Part shown: positions 7,901 to 15,744 of the stretch, piece after piece | How the letters are laid out: each line of letters begins with the position of its first letter | How positions within the stretch are numbered: the stretch's first letter is position 1 | Assembly (NCBI GenBank): GCA_022824185.1 | Contig: JAJEAU010000002.1 | Span: 62,001-126,000 of the forward strand | Length of the DNA stretch: 64,000 bases | Direction of reading: 5' to 3' | From: Dehalococcoidia bacterium | Lineage (GTDB): Bacteria > Chloroflexota > Dehalococcoidia > Lucifugimonadales > Lucifugimonadaceae | The notes under the pieces: model-generated | What the model saw: only the letters and a program-made list of their open reading frames with translations | What the model was told of the DNA's origin: nothing | The model's database searches: none | Translations under genes and position numbers: made by a program

Positions 7901-8297
7901 CCGTCCGCTGGATGGGGTTAATCTCCACCCGTTCCTCACCGGTGAGGAAGAAGGCCCGCCCCACGAGGCCCTCTTCTGGCGATACACAGGGTCAAAGCCG
8001 GTCCAAGTGGTTCGCTCAGGGGACATGAAGCTCATCCAGAACAAATCAGAAACGCCGACACTCTATAACCTGCGCGACGACATCGGCGAGACTCAGGACC
8101 TCTTCGCCGATGACAAGGCATCGGCGGTCAGATTGGCCGGTCTGTGGAACGAATGGAACCTCTCCAACCACAAAGGCAGTCTGACCGTTGGCAGCGGCCA
8201 CTATCTGACAAAGCTGAGCGAATTCCACGATGGGTACGCCGAGACAAGACGCAGGAGTGCCGAAAGACGGTCCCTCGTCACTATTGAAATCGAATAA
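4974..8297 (+). CDS. Multidomain secreted/anchored arylsulfatase-type sulfatase
   Basis: This 1107-residue protein hydrolyses sulfate esters outside the membrane, by family knowledge. An N-terminal hydrophobic segment (about residues 26-46) is a signal peptide or anchor. The ATG at 5049 is an alternative start nearer to it. Two PKD/Ig-like domains follow (about 60-155 and 160-255), then a Pro-Glu-Thr linker (about 260-300), a two-Cys beta domain (about 302-430), a second PEPTAT linker, an Ig-like domain (about 447-545), a fibronectin-III domain (about 550-655) and the sulfatase domain (657-1107). The sulfatase has the metal-binding start VIFVDDLGY and the formylglycine motif C706-T-P-S-R followed by GLMTGR. 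No activating enzyme (FGE or anSME) lies in the window. The domain build suggests binding of sulfated polysaccharide. Confidence 0.9.
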   Translation: MISLPEVLRYAAAVFTPRSWSGDGWMIRLVLAALVLAATVGVFVAIPTGDGLSGQGGESPPTARAGRALLAEPGQRVTLRGRDSMNPHGNRGGLSFRWTLLSTPRVALSDANAQDPSFVVPANASPGTLFEIQLTVTADNGASDSATARVTVVAPGSPPVAAFSYAEEVQPGQRTVLDGKRSQDPKARYWWHLNFHWEQTAGPSVPLDTSRHGLASFTAPTDAGSGGTTLEFRLTVTSQEGLKGTSTAAITVVGSGDGTTPTPEPTPEPTQEPTPEPTPEPTQEPTPEPTPEPTPEPTPTRVSSCFTGIETLAGRHEWSGEWNDTECRAHHRADSPARYFQFALAEETAVSVSLESQQDAALFISKDTPKNGWGAPPAGSMEHRVATRVGNGKLLHNGGMVADLSLPAGEYTVEAAGIQSGGTFTVAITGPSAPEPTATPEPTATPEPNRAATGAPVIIGTAQVGQTLTASTGGIGDADGMARAEYDYQWTAADGSASAPAEGADILGATASDYTLAADDEGKAIRVRVSFTDDRGGKEILTSAATAPVAPLISPPGAPTSVALTPGVSGELTVSWGIPTGETGADPEGYNVQWKSANQAYDGTAESTRQARLAGRRRLSHTVTGLVNGAEITVRIIAYNEAGDGPASAEVTATPSAPNILVIFVDDLGYRDVSFNGATQIQTPNIDRLAREGVIFSNGYVTAPACTPSRAGLMTGRYPSRFGLESNLAYNPYDPHLGMAVEETTFPTYLREAGYHTGIIGKWQLGAARHFTPSQRGFDYFYGFLGGAHDYWTVDASNPGKRLEVPLIEDTSPVAFTGYLTDALTDKAVNFVHGEQNGPFFLYLAYNAPHSPYQDPSELIQKYGHVENQGRRAYLAMVDSLDQNVGRVLRALENSGERENTLVFFVSDNGGHLGVADNGPLRGGKSDMTEGGIRVPFVASWPARWPQGLTYNPMVVSLDIAATAVEVAAASVTDQSRPLDGVNLHPFLTGEEEGPPHEALFWRYTGSKPVQVVRSGDMKLIQNKSETPTLYNLRDDIGETQDLFADDKASAVRLAGLWNEWNLSNHKGSLTVGSGHYLTKLSEFHDGYAETRRRSAERRSLVTIEIE
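5755..5872 (+). repeat. Tandem codon repeat encoding a PEPT linker
   Basis: Repeats of about 12 bases encode alternating Pro-Glu-Pro-Thr and Pro-Thr-Gln-Glu units inside the sulfatase gene. Such linkers commonly space surface domains. A shorter PEPTAT run occurs near 6270-6320. Confidence 0.8.
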
Positions 8298-8593
8298 CAG
8301 GACCCAGACCGCAGCGCGGTCACCGTCACCCCCGCGCGCTGACCAACTTCGTCAACTCCCTGGGCGGCAAACGCATCGACATCGACGCGGACTCACGCTT
8401 GCCCCAAATAAAGTCGGGCAGAGCCCAGGCCAACATAAACGGCATTAGCGCCACTGAATTTCCTCCCGTCCCCACGGTGGAGGAAGCCACGGTGGCCAGG
8501 ACGGAACCGGAACCCCTGCGGGGAGTCATCGCCCGGGTGGCCTTCGCCGCCGCCGCATCTGGCGACTTCGCCATCGGCATCGCGCCCCAGTAG
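8294..8593 (+). pseudogene. Second decayed gene end carrying repeat copy B
   Basis: An open frame without a proper start runs from the end of the sulfatase gene to TAG at 8591. The only possible start is a TTG at 8399. It encodes ALTNFVNSLGGKRIDIDADS and ends in ASGDFAIGIAPQ, nearly the same tail as the decayed gene at 3696-4301. The rest does not match that gene, so this is a separate and shorter remnant of the same cassette type. A function for the fragment is unlikely. Confidence 0.5.
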
Positions 8594-8620
8594 CCAGTCA
8601 AGAGCAACGCTATCCACCAG
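8561..8620 (+). repeat. 60-bp direct repeat, copy B
   Basis: This partners 4269-4328 with 7 mismatches in 60 and no gaps. It also covers the last codons, the TAG stop and the bases just after it. Conservation across the stop codon shows that a DNA segment was duplicated, not just a protein motif. Confidence 0.85.
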
Positions 8621-8624
8621 CCTT

Positions 8625-8669
8625 GAGGATCTCCAACCCATCACCTCCAGTGAAGAGTTGGAGGTCCTC
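8625..8669 (+). terminator. Terminator-like hairpin after repeat copy B
   Basis: Bases 8625-8637 pair with 8657-8669 as a 13-bp stem with one G-T pair and a 19-base loop. Its 3' arm contains GTTGGAGG, shared with the hairpin after copy A, while the 5' arms differ but still pair. There is no T-run. Confidence 0.4.
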
Positions 8670-9009
8670 CGCAGATCTGTGTGGGTCCGTAGACAGTCCC
8701 GTTCTGTTTCATGTCGCCAAAAGCATAGAAACTGCAAGTCCGTTAATGTCAGAAAGCGCTAGAAATGCAAATGCTCTGGTGTTGAAAATGATCGGAACCA
8801 CGGGAGCAACTGACGTTGTGCGCGGACGTCCAAGACATAACGCAAGCGATCGGATATCGAGATCTCGCGTGCATTTCCCTTGAGCGGAAGAGAAGTTTCA
8901 ATACTGTATCCGCGCGGAGCGGATACGAGTCACCTGCACATGCGAGCCGCAAGGCTGTCCGCCGCCGGAAAGGCATGTTGGCCAACATGGACGGCCGTGA
9001 GGATGGAGT
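8670..9009. other. 340-bp intergenic stretch
   Basis: No gene is supported. The first 70 bases keep weak similarity to sequence downstream of repeat copy A, including AGAAACTGCA. The rest shows short ORFs only. Confidence 0.5.
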
Positions 9010-9936
9010 TTACGTCCGCAGCGTCCAGTTGCGGCGAAGCTCCGATTCGTAGCTGCGGCCGAGGTCCCGAGCATGGTTGTCGAGCCATCCGGTGAATTTG
9101 GTGGAGCCAGTCGGCGGCGAGTCCGACGTCAGCAGTCCGGCCGTCAATCCGTCGATCTCGTCGCGAGTCAGATTCACGTCGCGTTTCAGGAAACCGACGA
9201 TGTTGGTGAGCGCGAGTCCGATGCCGGGCGGCGTGCGTAGGAAACGAGCTCGAACTCCCATCGCCGCAGCCGTGAGCCGAAGCATCTCGGAGAACGAGAA
9301 CCTCTCGGGACCCGCCGCGTCGGCGACCGAACTGCCGTGGTCCGCGGCGGCGGCGACGGCTTGCGAAGCGACGTCCCCGGCGAAGACCGGTTGCACCTGA
9401 TACTCGCCGTCGCCGTACACGGGGAAGATTGGAAATCGTCGGATCGCCCAGGCTATGTTGTTGAGCAGAAGGTCGCCGGTTCCGAAGACCAGCGTCGGTC
9501 GAATGATGGCGTACGGCACGCCGACCCGTTCGAGTTCCTTCTCCACACGCCATTTTCCGGAGAAGTATGGCAGTGCGGATGTAGGGGAAGGATTCGAGAC
9601 CGAGATGTGGACGATCTTCCGTACTCCCGCATCGGCGGCCGCCTCGAACAGCAGCCTGGAGTTTTCGACCGCATTTTCGAACGTCGTCCCCCCGCGCTCG
9701 AACCTGATCCAGTAGGTGTTGTAGAAGACGCTTGCTCCCTCCATCGTTCTGCGAAGCTCGTCGGGGGCGTCGAAGTCGAAGCTGGCTGTTGCCACGGCTC
9801 CCGCGAACTCGTCGCGCAGGTCTGGATGGCGAGTGAGTGTGGTCACCGCAACCCCTTGGTCCAGTAGCAAACGAGCGATGTGCCCGCCAGTGTAGCTGAA
9901 GGCGCCGGTTACCACGGCGTGATCGATTGTTGGCAT
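9010..9936 (-). CDS. NAD(P)-binding atypical short-chain reductase (NmrA/NDUFA9-like)
   Basis: This is a 308-residue Rossmann-fold protein. The N-terminal dinucleotide motif TGAFSYTGGHIA (about residues 9-20) is typical of extended or atypical SDR proteins that bind NAD(P)H. HISVSNPSP and PYFSGKWRVEKELE lie where these proteins hold the active-site region, and IIRPTLVFGTGD matches the family's RPxxVYG segment. The start at 9936 is chosen over an upstream TTG or ATG because GGGAAG lies seven bases before it. Members act as NADH-dehydrogenase accessory proteins or as sugar or quinone reductases, and the substrate here cannot be told. The gene stands alone between the sulfatase block and rnd. 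Confidence 0.85.
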   Translation of the reverse strand: MPTIDHAVVTGAFSYTGGHIARLLLDQGVAVTTLTRHPDLRDEFAGAVATASFDFDAPDELRRTMEGASVFYNTYWIRFERGGTTFENAVENSRLLFEAAADAGVRKIVHISVSNPSPTSALPYFSGKWRVEKELERVGVPYAIIRPTLVFGTGDLLLNNIAWAIRRFPIFPVYGDGEYQVQPVFAGDVASQAVAAAADHGSSVADAAGPERFSFSEMLRLTAAAMGVRARFLRTPPGIGLALTNIVGFLKRDVNLTRDEIDGLTAGLLTSDSPPTGSTKFTGWLDNHARDLGRSYESELRRNWTLRT

Positions 9937-10411
9937 CGTGAGTCTTCCCGCCGTCCTTCCGAGCACGGTTCGAAGGACAGGCGATCAATTCCGCGATTTG
10001 AAACGTTACCATGCTGGGCGCGCCCGTGCCCAGGATTCTGATAGGCCCGGTGATTAGCTCATCCCAGAAGACTCGAATAAGCGCCTCAAACCGAACGGCG
10101 AATGGAACATGAACTCACAGCGAAACCAACATGACGAACTTTCGCAGTTTCACACCCTCGGGCCGATTAACTGTAGGCTAGTCAATCAAGTAGAGGCGAT
10201 TCAGATCGGGAACGCAAAGTCGAAGACGGTTCTGCCTACAGTCAACTTTGGCCCACCACCAAGGTGAGTCAGGCTACTCCCGGGAATCGCGGGTCTCGTA
10301 AAATCATCCTTGGATTCGCCGTACAGAAAACCTAAGGCACGTCTTACGTCGCAGCGTGGTGGTTGCGTTTGACAGAGCAACGGGCGAATTCTGGTAGAAC
10401 CATTTCGGCAG
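9937..10411. other. 475-bp intergenic stretch with a possible rnd promoter
   Basis: No coding region is supported here. A perfect TTGACA lies at 10369-10374. The best -10 candidates, TGGTAG after 17 bases or TAGAAC after 20, are weak and would leave a very short leader before rnd at 10412. Confidence 0.4.
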
Positions 10412-11548
10412 ATGAACCAAATCGAAGTAGTCAACGATGATCATCGCCTCGCCGAAGTCGTAGATTACCTCTTGACGTCGACTAGCGTCGCTGTCGACAT
10501 CGAGTCGAACGGCTTCTTTAGATTTCGCGAGCGCGTGTGTCTGGTGCAACTCGCGTCGTCGGAAACTGCTTTCTTGGTCGATCCATTGGCGATCGACAAC
10601 ATCCAACCGCTCGGCATGCTCCTTGGCGATCGGTCCGTGGAGAAGGTGTTCCATGCCGGGGATTACGATATCCGCAGTTTCGACAGGGATTGGGGATTCC
10701 GCGTAAACAACGTGTTCGACACCATGATCGCCGCCGATTTTGACGGCGCTCAACATCTTGGTTTGCAGGCCGTCGTGGAGGAATACGTTGGCGTCAAGTT
10801 GACCAAATCTCCTAAACTCCAGCGGTCAGATTGGACGAAACGGCCACTAAAACCAGAAGCCTTGCGGTACGCGGCGGACGATGTCTTGCACTTATTGCAC
10901 TTGCGCAAAGTACTCTCCGACCGATTGGAAAGACAGTCTCGCCGCGCATGGGTCCAAGAGGAGTTCACGCGCATGGAGAGCATTAGACATGCCGAACCTG
11001 ATCGCGAAGCGGCGTTTCTATCGGTCAAGGGTAGCCGCAATCTGGACGGTCGGAAACTGGCCGTTCTGCGCTCTCTGTTCCAATTCCGCGAACGAGAAGC
11101 GAGACGCCGCGACCGGCCGGTCTTCAAAGTGATCCCTGATTTCGCGTTGATCGAGCTGTCGTCTAACCCCTCAGTCAGACTGAGCAACGTAAAAGGGCTG
11201 GGATGGTACGGACGCCATCCCGGAAGCAGACGTTTGAAGGCCGCCATCCAAAACGGGTTCAAATCCAAACCAGTGTCGATTCCAAAGAGAAGCCCTAAAG
11301 CAGAGAGGATTTCGCCGGAGGAAAGAGATGCGGTCAGATCTCGTCTTCGGACCCTAAAAGCATGGCGAAACCGGTTTGGGCGTGAAATCCGAATCAAGCC
11401 TAGCCTCTTGTGGCCAACCAAGAGCCTAGATCGGTTGGCAAGGGATCCGCGCAGCCTGAAGTCAGAACTTGCGAGCCCTGACGTTCGGGATTGGCAGAAG
11501 CTCGAGTTTGCTGCGAGTTTAGGGCAATCGCTCGAGAGGCTGAGTTAA
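10412..11548 (+). CDS. rnd: Ribonuclease D
   Basis: This 378-residue protein is a DEDD-family 3'-5' exoribonuclease that trims tRNA and other small RNA 3' ends. The exonuclease domain spans about residues 1-190, with D29 and E31 in VAVDIES, a third acidic residue in HAGDYDIRSF, and YAADDVLHLLHL for the last motif. An HRDC domain follows (about residues 210-290, KLAVLRSLFQFRE). The length fits the family (about 370-390 residues). It lies near three tRNA genes in the window but is not co-transcribed with them. Confidence 0.93.
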   Translation: MNQIEVVNDDHRLAEVVDYLLTSTSVAVDIESNGFFRFRERVCLVQLASSETAFLVDPLAIDNIQPLGMLLGDRSVEKVFHAGDYDIRSFDRDWGFRVNNVFDTMIAADFDGAQHLGLQAVVEEYVGVKLTKSPKLQRSDWTKRPLKPEALRYAADDVLHLLHLRKVLSDRLERQSRRAWVQEEFTRMESIRHAEPDREAAFLSVKGSRNLDGRKLAVLRSLFQFREREARRRDRPVFKVIPDFALIELSSNPSVRLSNVKGLGWYGRHPGSRRLKAAIQNGFKSKPVSIPKRSPKAERISPEERDAVRSRLRTLKAWRNRFGREIRIKPSLLWPTKSLDRLARDPRSLKSELASPDVRDWQKLEFAASLGQSLERLS

Positions 11549-11653
11549 GGCTCGAACGACGTTCCCTTGATGGCTTAACGCCCCTTGCCGAACTCCCAAT
11601 CCTCGTGTATATTCCGTCCCACGATGTAAACGTTGAAATTCGCGGGAGGGCTC

Positions 11654-12358
11654 ATGCCAATCATCGAACGACCTCACCGGGACGCTTTGCGCATGGGTAT
11701 CGACATTTACATCGACACGATGCGCGAGTTCATCGTCAAGGCTATCGACAACTCCAAACACATCTCTCTTCCTGTCGAAAACCAGATCTACCAAGACTTG
11801 GATAGCCTTCATCGCGATCGATATTGGCAACTCTTGTCGAAAAACGATCGCTGCGTCTTTTCGGCTATCGATATTGCAGATTTCAAACGCCTTATCACCA
11901 AAAACTGGTTCCACATATTCGACGACATCATTGACGGAAATCAAGCAACCGTTATCAACATCATCGATCGCATCACAGACGGTCGCAATCGGGCATTCCA
12001 CTTCACCAAATCCGACCTCGATTGGCTCTTCGTCTCTAACCGTTTGGGCAACATCACCGGGATGATGCGACGCATCGGTGCCAAAGACGAAGAGGCGACC
12101 GTCGTTGACATCAACCGCCGACTGATGAGCGCACCGCCGGATCCCATTCCGCTTTGCGACTATTCGTTGCACCGATACGTCGGCCTCCTCGCATCTAGAC
12201 GGAGGACCCGTCACATACAGGCACGCAACTCAAACGACGACGTGGTCGACATCAAACTCAACGGGCAAGTCTGCACTCAGCCGTACAATGCTCTGACCTT
12301 CACCAGAGTGCGCCCAATCGACCCGACGTACCAACCTTGCAACGTGCACCGGACCTGA
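11654..12358 (+). CDS. HEPN-domain protein (Swt1-like), function unknown
   Basis: This 234-residue protein starts at ATG 11654, seven codons inside a TTG-started frame. GGGAGGG at 11644-11650 supports the ATG. Residues about 50-120 contain a helical segment with NWFHIFDDII and DGRNRAFHF. The R-N-x3-H pattern is the catalytic signature of HEPN RNases. The C-terminal part (ARNSNDDVVDIKLNGQ onwards) is unlike anything recognised. The nearest family is the Swt1-type HEPN, assigned by pattern only. It stands alone between rnd and a gamma-glutamyltransferase, with no evident antitoxin partner. Confidence 0.55.
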   Translation: MPIIERPHRDALRMGIDIYIDTMREFIVKAIDNSKHISLPVENQIYQDLDSLHRDRYWQLLSKNDRCVFSAIDIADFKRLITKNWFHIFDDIIDGNQATVINIIDRITDGRNRAFHFTKSDLDWLFVSNRLGNITGMMRRIGAKDEEATVVDINRRLMSAPPDPIPLCDYSLHRYVGLLASRRRTRHIQARNSNDDVVDIKLNGQVCTQPYNALTFTRVRPIDPTYQPCNVHRT

Positions 12359-12599
12359 TCTCTCGTTCTAGGTTGCTACCAAACACCCCGATTCAGGGTT
12401 CGTCCGAGTAACTCTCGCATCAGTTAAACCACAGGATTCGCGGGAGTAAAACCGAGGATCAATCGTTGTTGCGTCCATAGATGCCGCCACGCCGACGAGA
12501 AATCCAGAGATGACGTGTGCTTCGTGGTCCTTCTCTCGCGCCTACAATCTACTCATATAGTCTGGCTAATCCCCCCAATCCTCGAGGCGCAACCATCCC

Positions 12600-14414
12600 G
12601 TGACCACTCGACCCGTCACCTCATCCGACCACATCTACCCCGGACAACAATCGACCAGCCGGCCCGTAATCTACGGCACACAAGGCATCATATCCAGCGG
12701 CCACTACCTAACATCCATGGCCGGAATGAGGATGATGCTTGCCGGCGGAAACGCATTCGACGCCATTGTGGCAGCAGGTTTCGCCGCCGCCGTAACCGAG
12801 CCCATAGCCTCTTACTCGCTCGGGGCCGAAGGCGTCTTCATGCTGTACCACGCCGATAGCGGCGATCTACTTTCACTCAGCGGACAAGGTACGGCGCCAA
12901 ATCGCGCCACCGTCGACTGGTATCGCGAACAAGGCCATGACCAGATCCCAACTGGCCCCGGACCTGATGCGCATCTCAGCTTCACTGTCCCAGGTATCGC
13001 GGCGGCTTTCCTCTCGTTGCTCGAAAACTACGGAACGAAGTCCGTATCTGAAGTGCTCGAACCGTCGATCCGATACGCACAGCAGGGGATACCCAACTAC
13101 GAATACATGCTCGAACGGATAGGTAGCGAAAACACCCGCAGTCAATGGGACCAATACCCGCCGGGCGGCAGCGACGTTTTCTATGACGACGGGTCTGTCC
13201 CTGAACCTGGGTCCGTCCTCACGCAAGACGGAATCGCAAACACATTACGCAAACTCGCCGAAGCCGAAGTCGAAGCTGAAGGCAATAGAGAAGAGGGCAT
13301 CCGAGCCGCTCGGGACTGCTTTTACAACGGCAAGATAGCCCAAACTATCGCCGAATGCAGCCAGAGCGTCGGCGGAATCCTAGACCTGGAATCCCTCGCC
13401 GATTTCGAAGCCAAGTACGAAACTCCCATCAAGACTTCGTTCCTGGGTCACGAGATCCACGGCCAACGAACCTGGACCCAAGGTGCGGTCCTGCTGCAAA
13501 CTCTCAACATCTTGGAGAACTTCGACCTCCGAGCGATGGGGCACAACTCCACGGCGTACATCCACACAGTCAGCCAGGCGCTAAACCTCGCCTTCGCCGA
13601 CCGACAGGCATACTATGGCGATCCCGACTTCTCTGCGATCCCCATCGATGGCCTCCTATCCAAAGACTACGCCCGCAAACGCGCCAACCTAATCGATCCT
13701 CAGCGCGCCTTCCCCGAAACGCCCGAACCTGGCAACCCATGGGAATATTCTTCGATCGTTCGCCCCGCTAGCCACGAAGGTGCGGGACGCGATTCTCAGG
13801 GCACGCCGAATCATTCGGACGAAAGCAGCGATGAAGTCGGCACCACGCACATCTCTGTGATCGACCATCAAGGCAACATGATCGCGGCTACGCCATCCGG
13901 TGGCTCCTTCGCAAAATCCGTCTTCTTCCCGGAACTCGGTTATGCGCTCAGCACTAGGATGGAGATGCTCAACTTCATTGACGATCATCCCAACCGACTG
14001 GAACCGGGCAAACGACCGAGGACCACACTCATCAACTACATAGTCTCTAGAGACGGCGTCCCTGTCATGACCACCGGTTGTCCCGGTGGCGACCACCAAG
14101 CACAGGCCAACACCCAGCTCATTCTCAACACGTTGCTTTGGGGCATGAATCCTCAAGCTGCCGTAGAGGCGCCTCGTTTTGCAAGCAACAACGTCCTCAA
14201 CAGCTTCTATCCGCACTCTTATTTCCCGGGCCAACTCGCCGTGGAAAACAGGATCCCGGATCACATCCGCAACGAGTTAGCATCGCTGGGTCATGACGTC
14301 ATCGTCGTCGATGGTGCCGGAGTTGGTGCCACCGTCTCGACCCGAAACCCGGACACTGGAGTCCTCGCGACCTCCGCCGATCCGAGGCGAGCATGTTACG
14401 CGCTGTCTTGGTAG
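12600..14414 (+). CDS. ggt: Gamma-glutamyltransferase family protein
   Basis: This 604-residue protein belongs to the Ntn-hydrolase family that cleaves gamma-glutamyl bonds, as in glutathione or gamma-glutamyl peptides. The proenzyme autocleavage site is visible as GTTHISVID, with T415 as the expected nucleophile. ATPSGGSF and TTGCPGGDHQAQANTQ match the small-subunit substrate pocket and conserved GG segment. The N-terminal part has AGGNAFDAIVAAGFAAAVTEP. There is no signal peptide, unlike the periplasmic E. coli enzyme, so a cytoplasmic acylase role is equally possible. The start is GTG. It precedes a flavin reductase gene by 31 bases on the same strand. Confidence 0.9.
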   Translation: MTTRPVTSSDHIYPGQQSTSRPVIYGTQGIISSGHYLTSMAGMRMMLAGGNAFDAIVAAGFAAAVTEPIASYSLGAEGVFMLYHADSGDLLSLSGQGTAPNRATVDWYREQGHDQIPTGPGPDAHLSFTVPGIAAAFLSLLENYGTKSVSEVLEPSIRYAQQGIPNYEYMLERIGSENTRSQWDQYPPGGSDVFYDDGSVPEPGSVLTQDGIANTLRKLAEAEVEAEGNREEGIRAARDCFYNGKIAQTIAECSQSVGGILDLESLADFEAKYETPIKTSFLGHEIHGQRTWTQGAVLLQTLNILENFDLRAMGHNSTAYIHTVSQALNLAFADRQAYYGDPDFSAIPIDGLLSKDYARKRANLIDPQRAFPETPEPGNPWEYSSIVRPASHEGAGRDSQGTPNHSDESSDEVGTTHISVIDHQGNMIAATPSGGSFAKSVFFPELGYALSTRMEMLNFIDDHPNRLEPGKRPRTTLINYIVSRDGVPVMTTGCPGGDHQAQANTQLILNTLLWGMNPQAAVEAPRFASNNVLNSFYPHSYFPGQLAVENRIPDHIRNELASLGHDVIVVDGAGVGATVSTRNPDTGVLATSADPRRACYALSW

Positions 14415-14445
14415 TCTTCGCCTCCGATAAAAAGAAAGGCATTCG

Positions 14446-14997
14446 ATGAGAATCCTTGGAATATGTGGCAGTCTTCGCAAGGACTCGTGGAACCGCAAAC
14501 TCCTCAACAACATGCTCGCAGCCACGGCTGACAAGGGAGCTGAAACATCGCTGTTCGATCTTGCCTCTGTGCCGATGTTCCACCCCGACGTTGAAGCCCA
14601 AGGCATCCCGCCGGAAGCCGAATCGTTCCGCGATGCCGTCAGCGGCGCGGACGCGGTAGTAATTGCCTGCCCCGAGTACAACGGCTCGATGACCGCCACG
14701 TTGAAAAACGCCATCGAGTGGTTGTCTCGTCGTGGAAACCTCATGACCAACAAGGTTTTCTTCATCATGGGCACCGGACCGGGGCGTTCCGGTTGTCCTC
14801 GCATGCACATGCACGCCTCGTACAGCATTGAATCCGAAGGCGGTTATGTTCTCCACCAACCCCGGGTTCTGCTCCCCAACGTGGCCAACTTCATGAACAA
14901 CGACGGCACGATCACAGACCCGGAGGTAACCGCCCTCCTAGACCAAGCCGCTACAGCGCTCATCGACTACACCAACTGCCTAACCGACACCGGATGA
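14446..14997 (+). CDS. NADPH-dependent FMN reductase family protein
   Basis: This 183-residue flavodoxin-like protein reduces FMN or quinones with NAD(P)H. GSLRKDSWNRKLLNN is the phosphate-binding loop, and PEYNGSMTATLKNAIEWLSR is the signature segment around the flavin. The length is normal for the family. It lies closely behind ggt and 19 bases before a small YdeI-like gene, suggesting one transcript. The substrate is not deducible. Confidence 0.9.
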   Translation: MRILGICGSLRKDSWNRKLLNNMLAATADKGAETSLFDLASVPMFHPDVEAQGIPPEAESFRDAVSGADAVVIACPEYNGSMTATLKNAIEWLSRRGNLMTNKVFFIMGTGPGRSGCPRMHMHASYSIESEGGYVLHQPRVLLPNVANFMNNDGTITDPEVTALLDQAATALIDYTNCLTDTG

Positions 14998-15016
14998 ACC
15001 CTTAAAAGCGAGGTAA

Positions 15017-15280
15017 ATGACCCAGCAACTTAACGGAAACCTCACCAGGCCGATCAACCCAATGCCTCAATTCGTCGCAGCCGCTCTCGAGCGGAATGAC
15101 CTGTTCGATGACTACTATGCTCGGCCAGCCTACCAGCAAAACGATTACATCGGTTGGATCATCGACGCCAAGCGCCCAGACACGCAACTCAAACGCCTAA
15201 ACCAGATGCTAGAGGAACTTCGTCGCGGCGGCGTCTACATGGGCATGGAACATCCGCCATCGAAAAAACACAACCGATGA
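15017..15280 (+). CDS. Small YdeI/OmpD-associated-like protein
   Basis: This 87-residue protein contains RPAYQQNDYIGWIIDAKRPDT followed by KRLNQMLEELRRGGVYMGM, the pattern of the C-terminal helical part of YdeI-type proteins. Only this part is present, so it is a stand-alone short version. Its stop overlaps the next start as ATGA, so translation is likely coupled. Function is unknown. YdeI relatives have been linked to bacteriocin resistance, which is not demonstrated here. Confidence 0.75.
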   Translation: MTQQLNGNLTRPINPMPQFVAAALERNDLFDDYYARPAYQQNDYIGWIIDAKRPDTQLKRLNQMLEELRRGGVYMGMEHPPSKKHNR

Positions 15281-15741
15281 TCGCATCGACTCCCGCCATC
15301 AACCCCTTCCTCTGGTTCGACGGCCAAGCCAAAGCCGCCGCCGAGTTCTACACCTCCGTTTTCCCCAATTCCGAAATCCTCAGCATCCAGGAGATCTCAA
15401 CCGGTCCCGCTGAGGGCAATCACCTAGTCGAATTCCGTCTCGGCGATGTCACATTCGGCGCCGTCGATGGTGGCCCGATGTATCAGCTCACGCCGGCGAT
15501 CTCATTTGTCATCAGCTGCGAAAACCAAGAAGAAATCGACTACTACTGGGACGCGTTGACGGCGAATGGCACACCAAGCCAATGCGGATGGCTCGAAGAC
15601 CAATTTGGCCTTTCTTGGCAAGTTGTCCCTTCAATCCTCCCGGATCTGATGGCACGCAATCCTAAAGCCGTAACCGAAGCATTCCTGCCGATGCAAAAAC
15701 TCGATGTCGCCCAACTTCAAAAGGCATCAAAAGCGTCGTAG
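15277..15741 (+). CDS. VOC-family protein (PhnB-like)
   Basis: This 154-residue protein belongs to the glyoxalase/extradiol dioxygenase fold, PhnB or 3-demethylubiquinone-methyltransferase-like subgroup. It has INPFLWFDGQAKAAAEFYTSVFPNSEI at the start and WLEDQFGLSWQVVP near the end, both family hallmarks. The start ATG overlaps the upstream stop (ATGA). The enzymatic role in this subgroup is mostly undefined. It converges with a GNAT gene, leaving only 3 bases between the stops. Confidence 0.9.
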   Translation: MIASTPAINPFLWFDGQAKAAAEFYTSVFPNSEILSIQEISTGPAEGNHLVEFRLGDVTFGAVDGGPMYQLTPAISFVISCENQEEIDYYWDALTANGTPSQCGWLEDQFGLSWQVVPSILPDLMARNPKAVTEAFLPMQKLDVAQLQKASKAS

Positions 15742-15744
15742 GCG

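Noticed and set aside
3602-9009. An attachment-site duplication of the tRNA-Val 3' end
   Set aside because: No second copy of the tRNA 3' segment was found downstream and no integrase is present, so an att site cannot be claimed.
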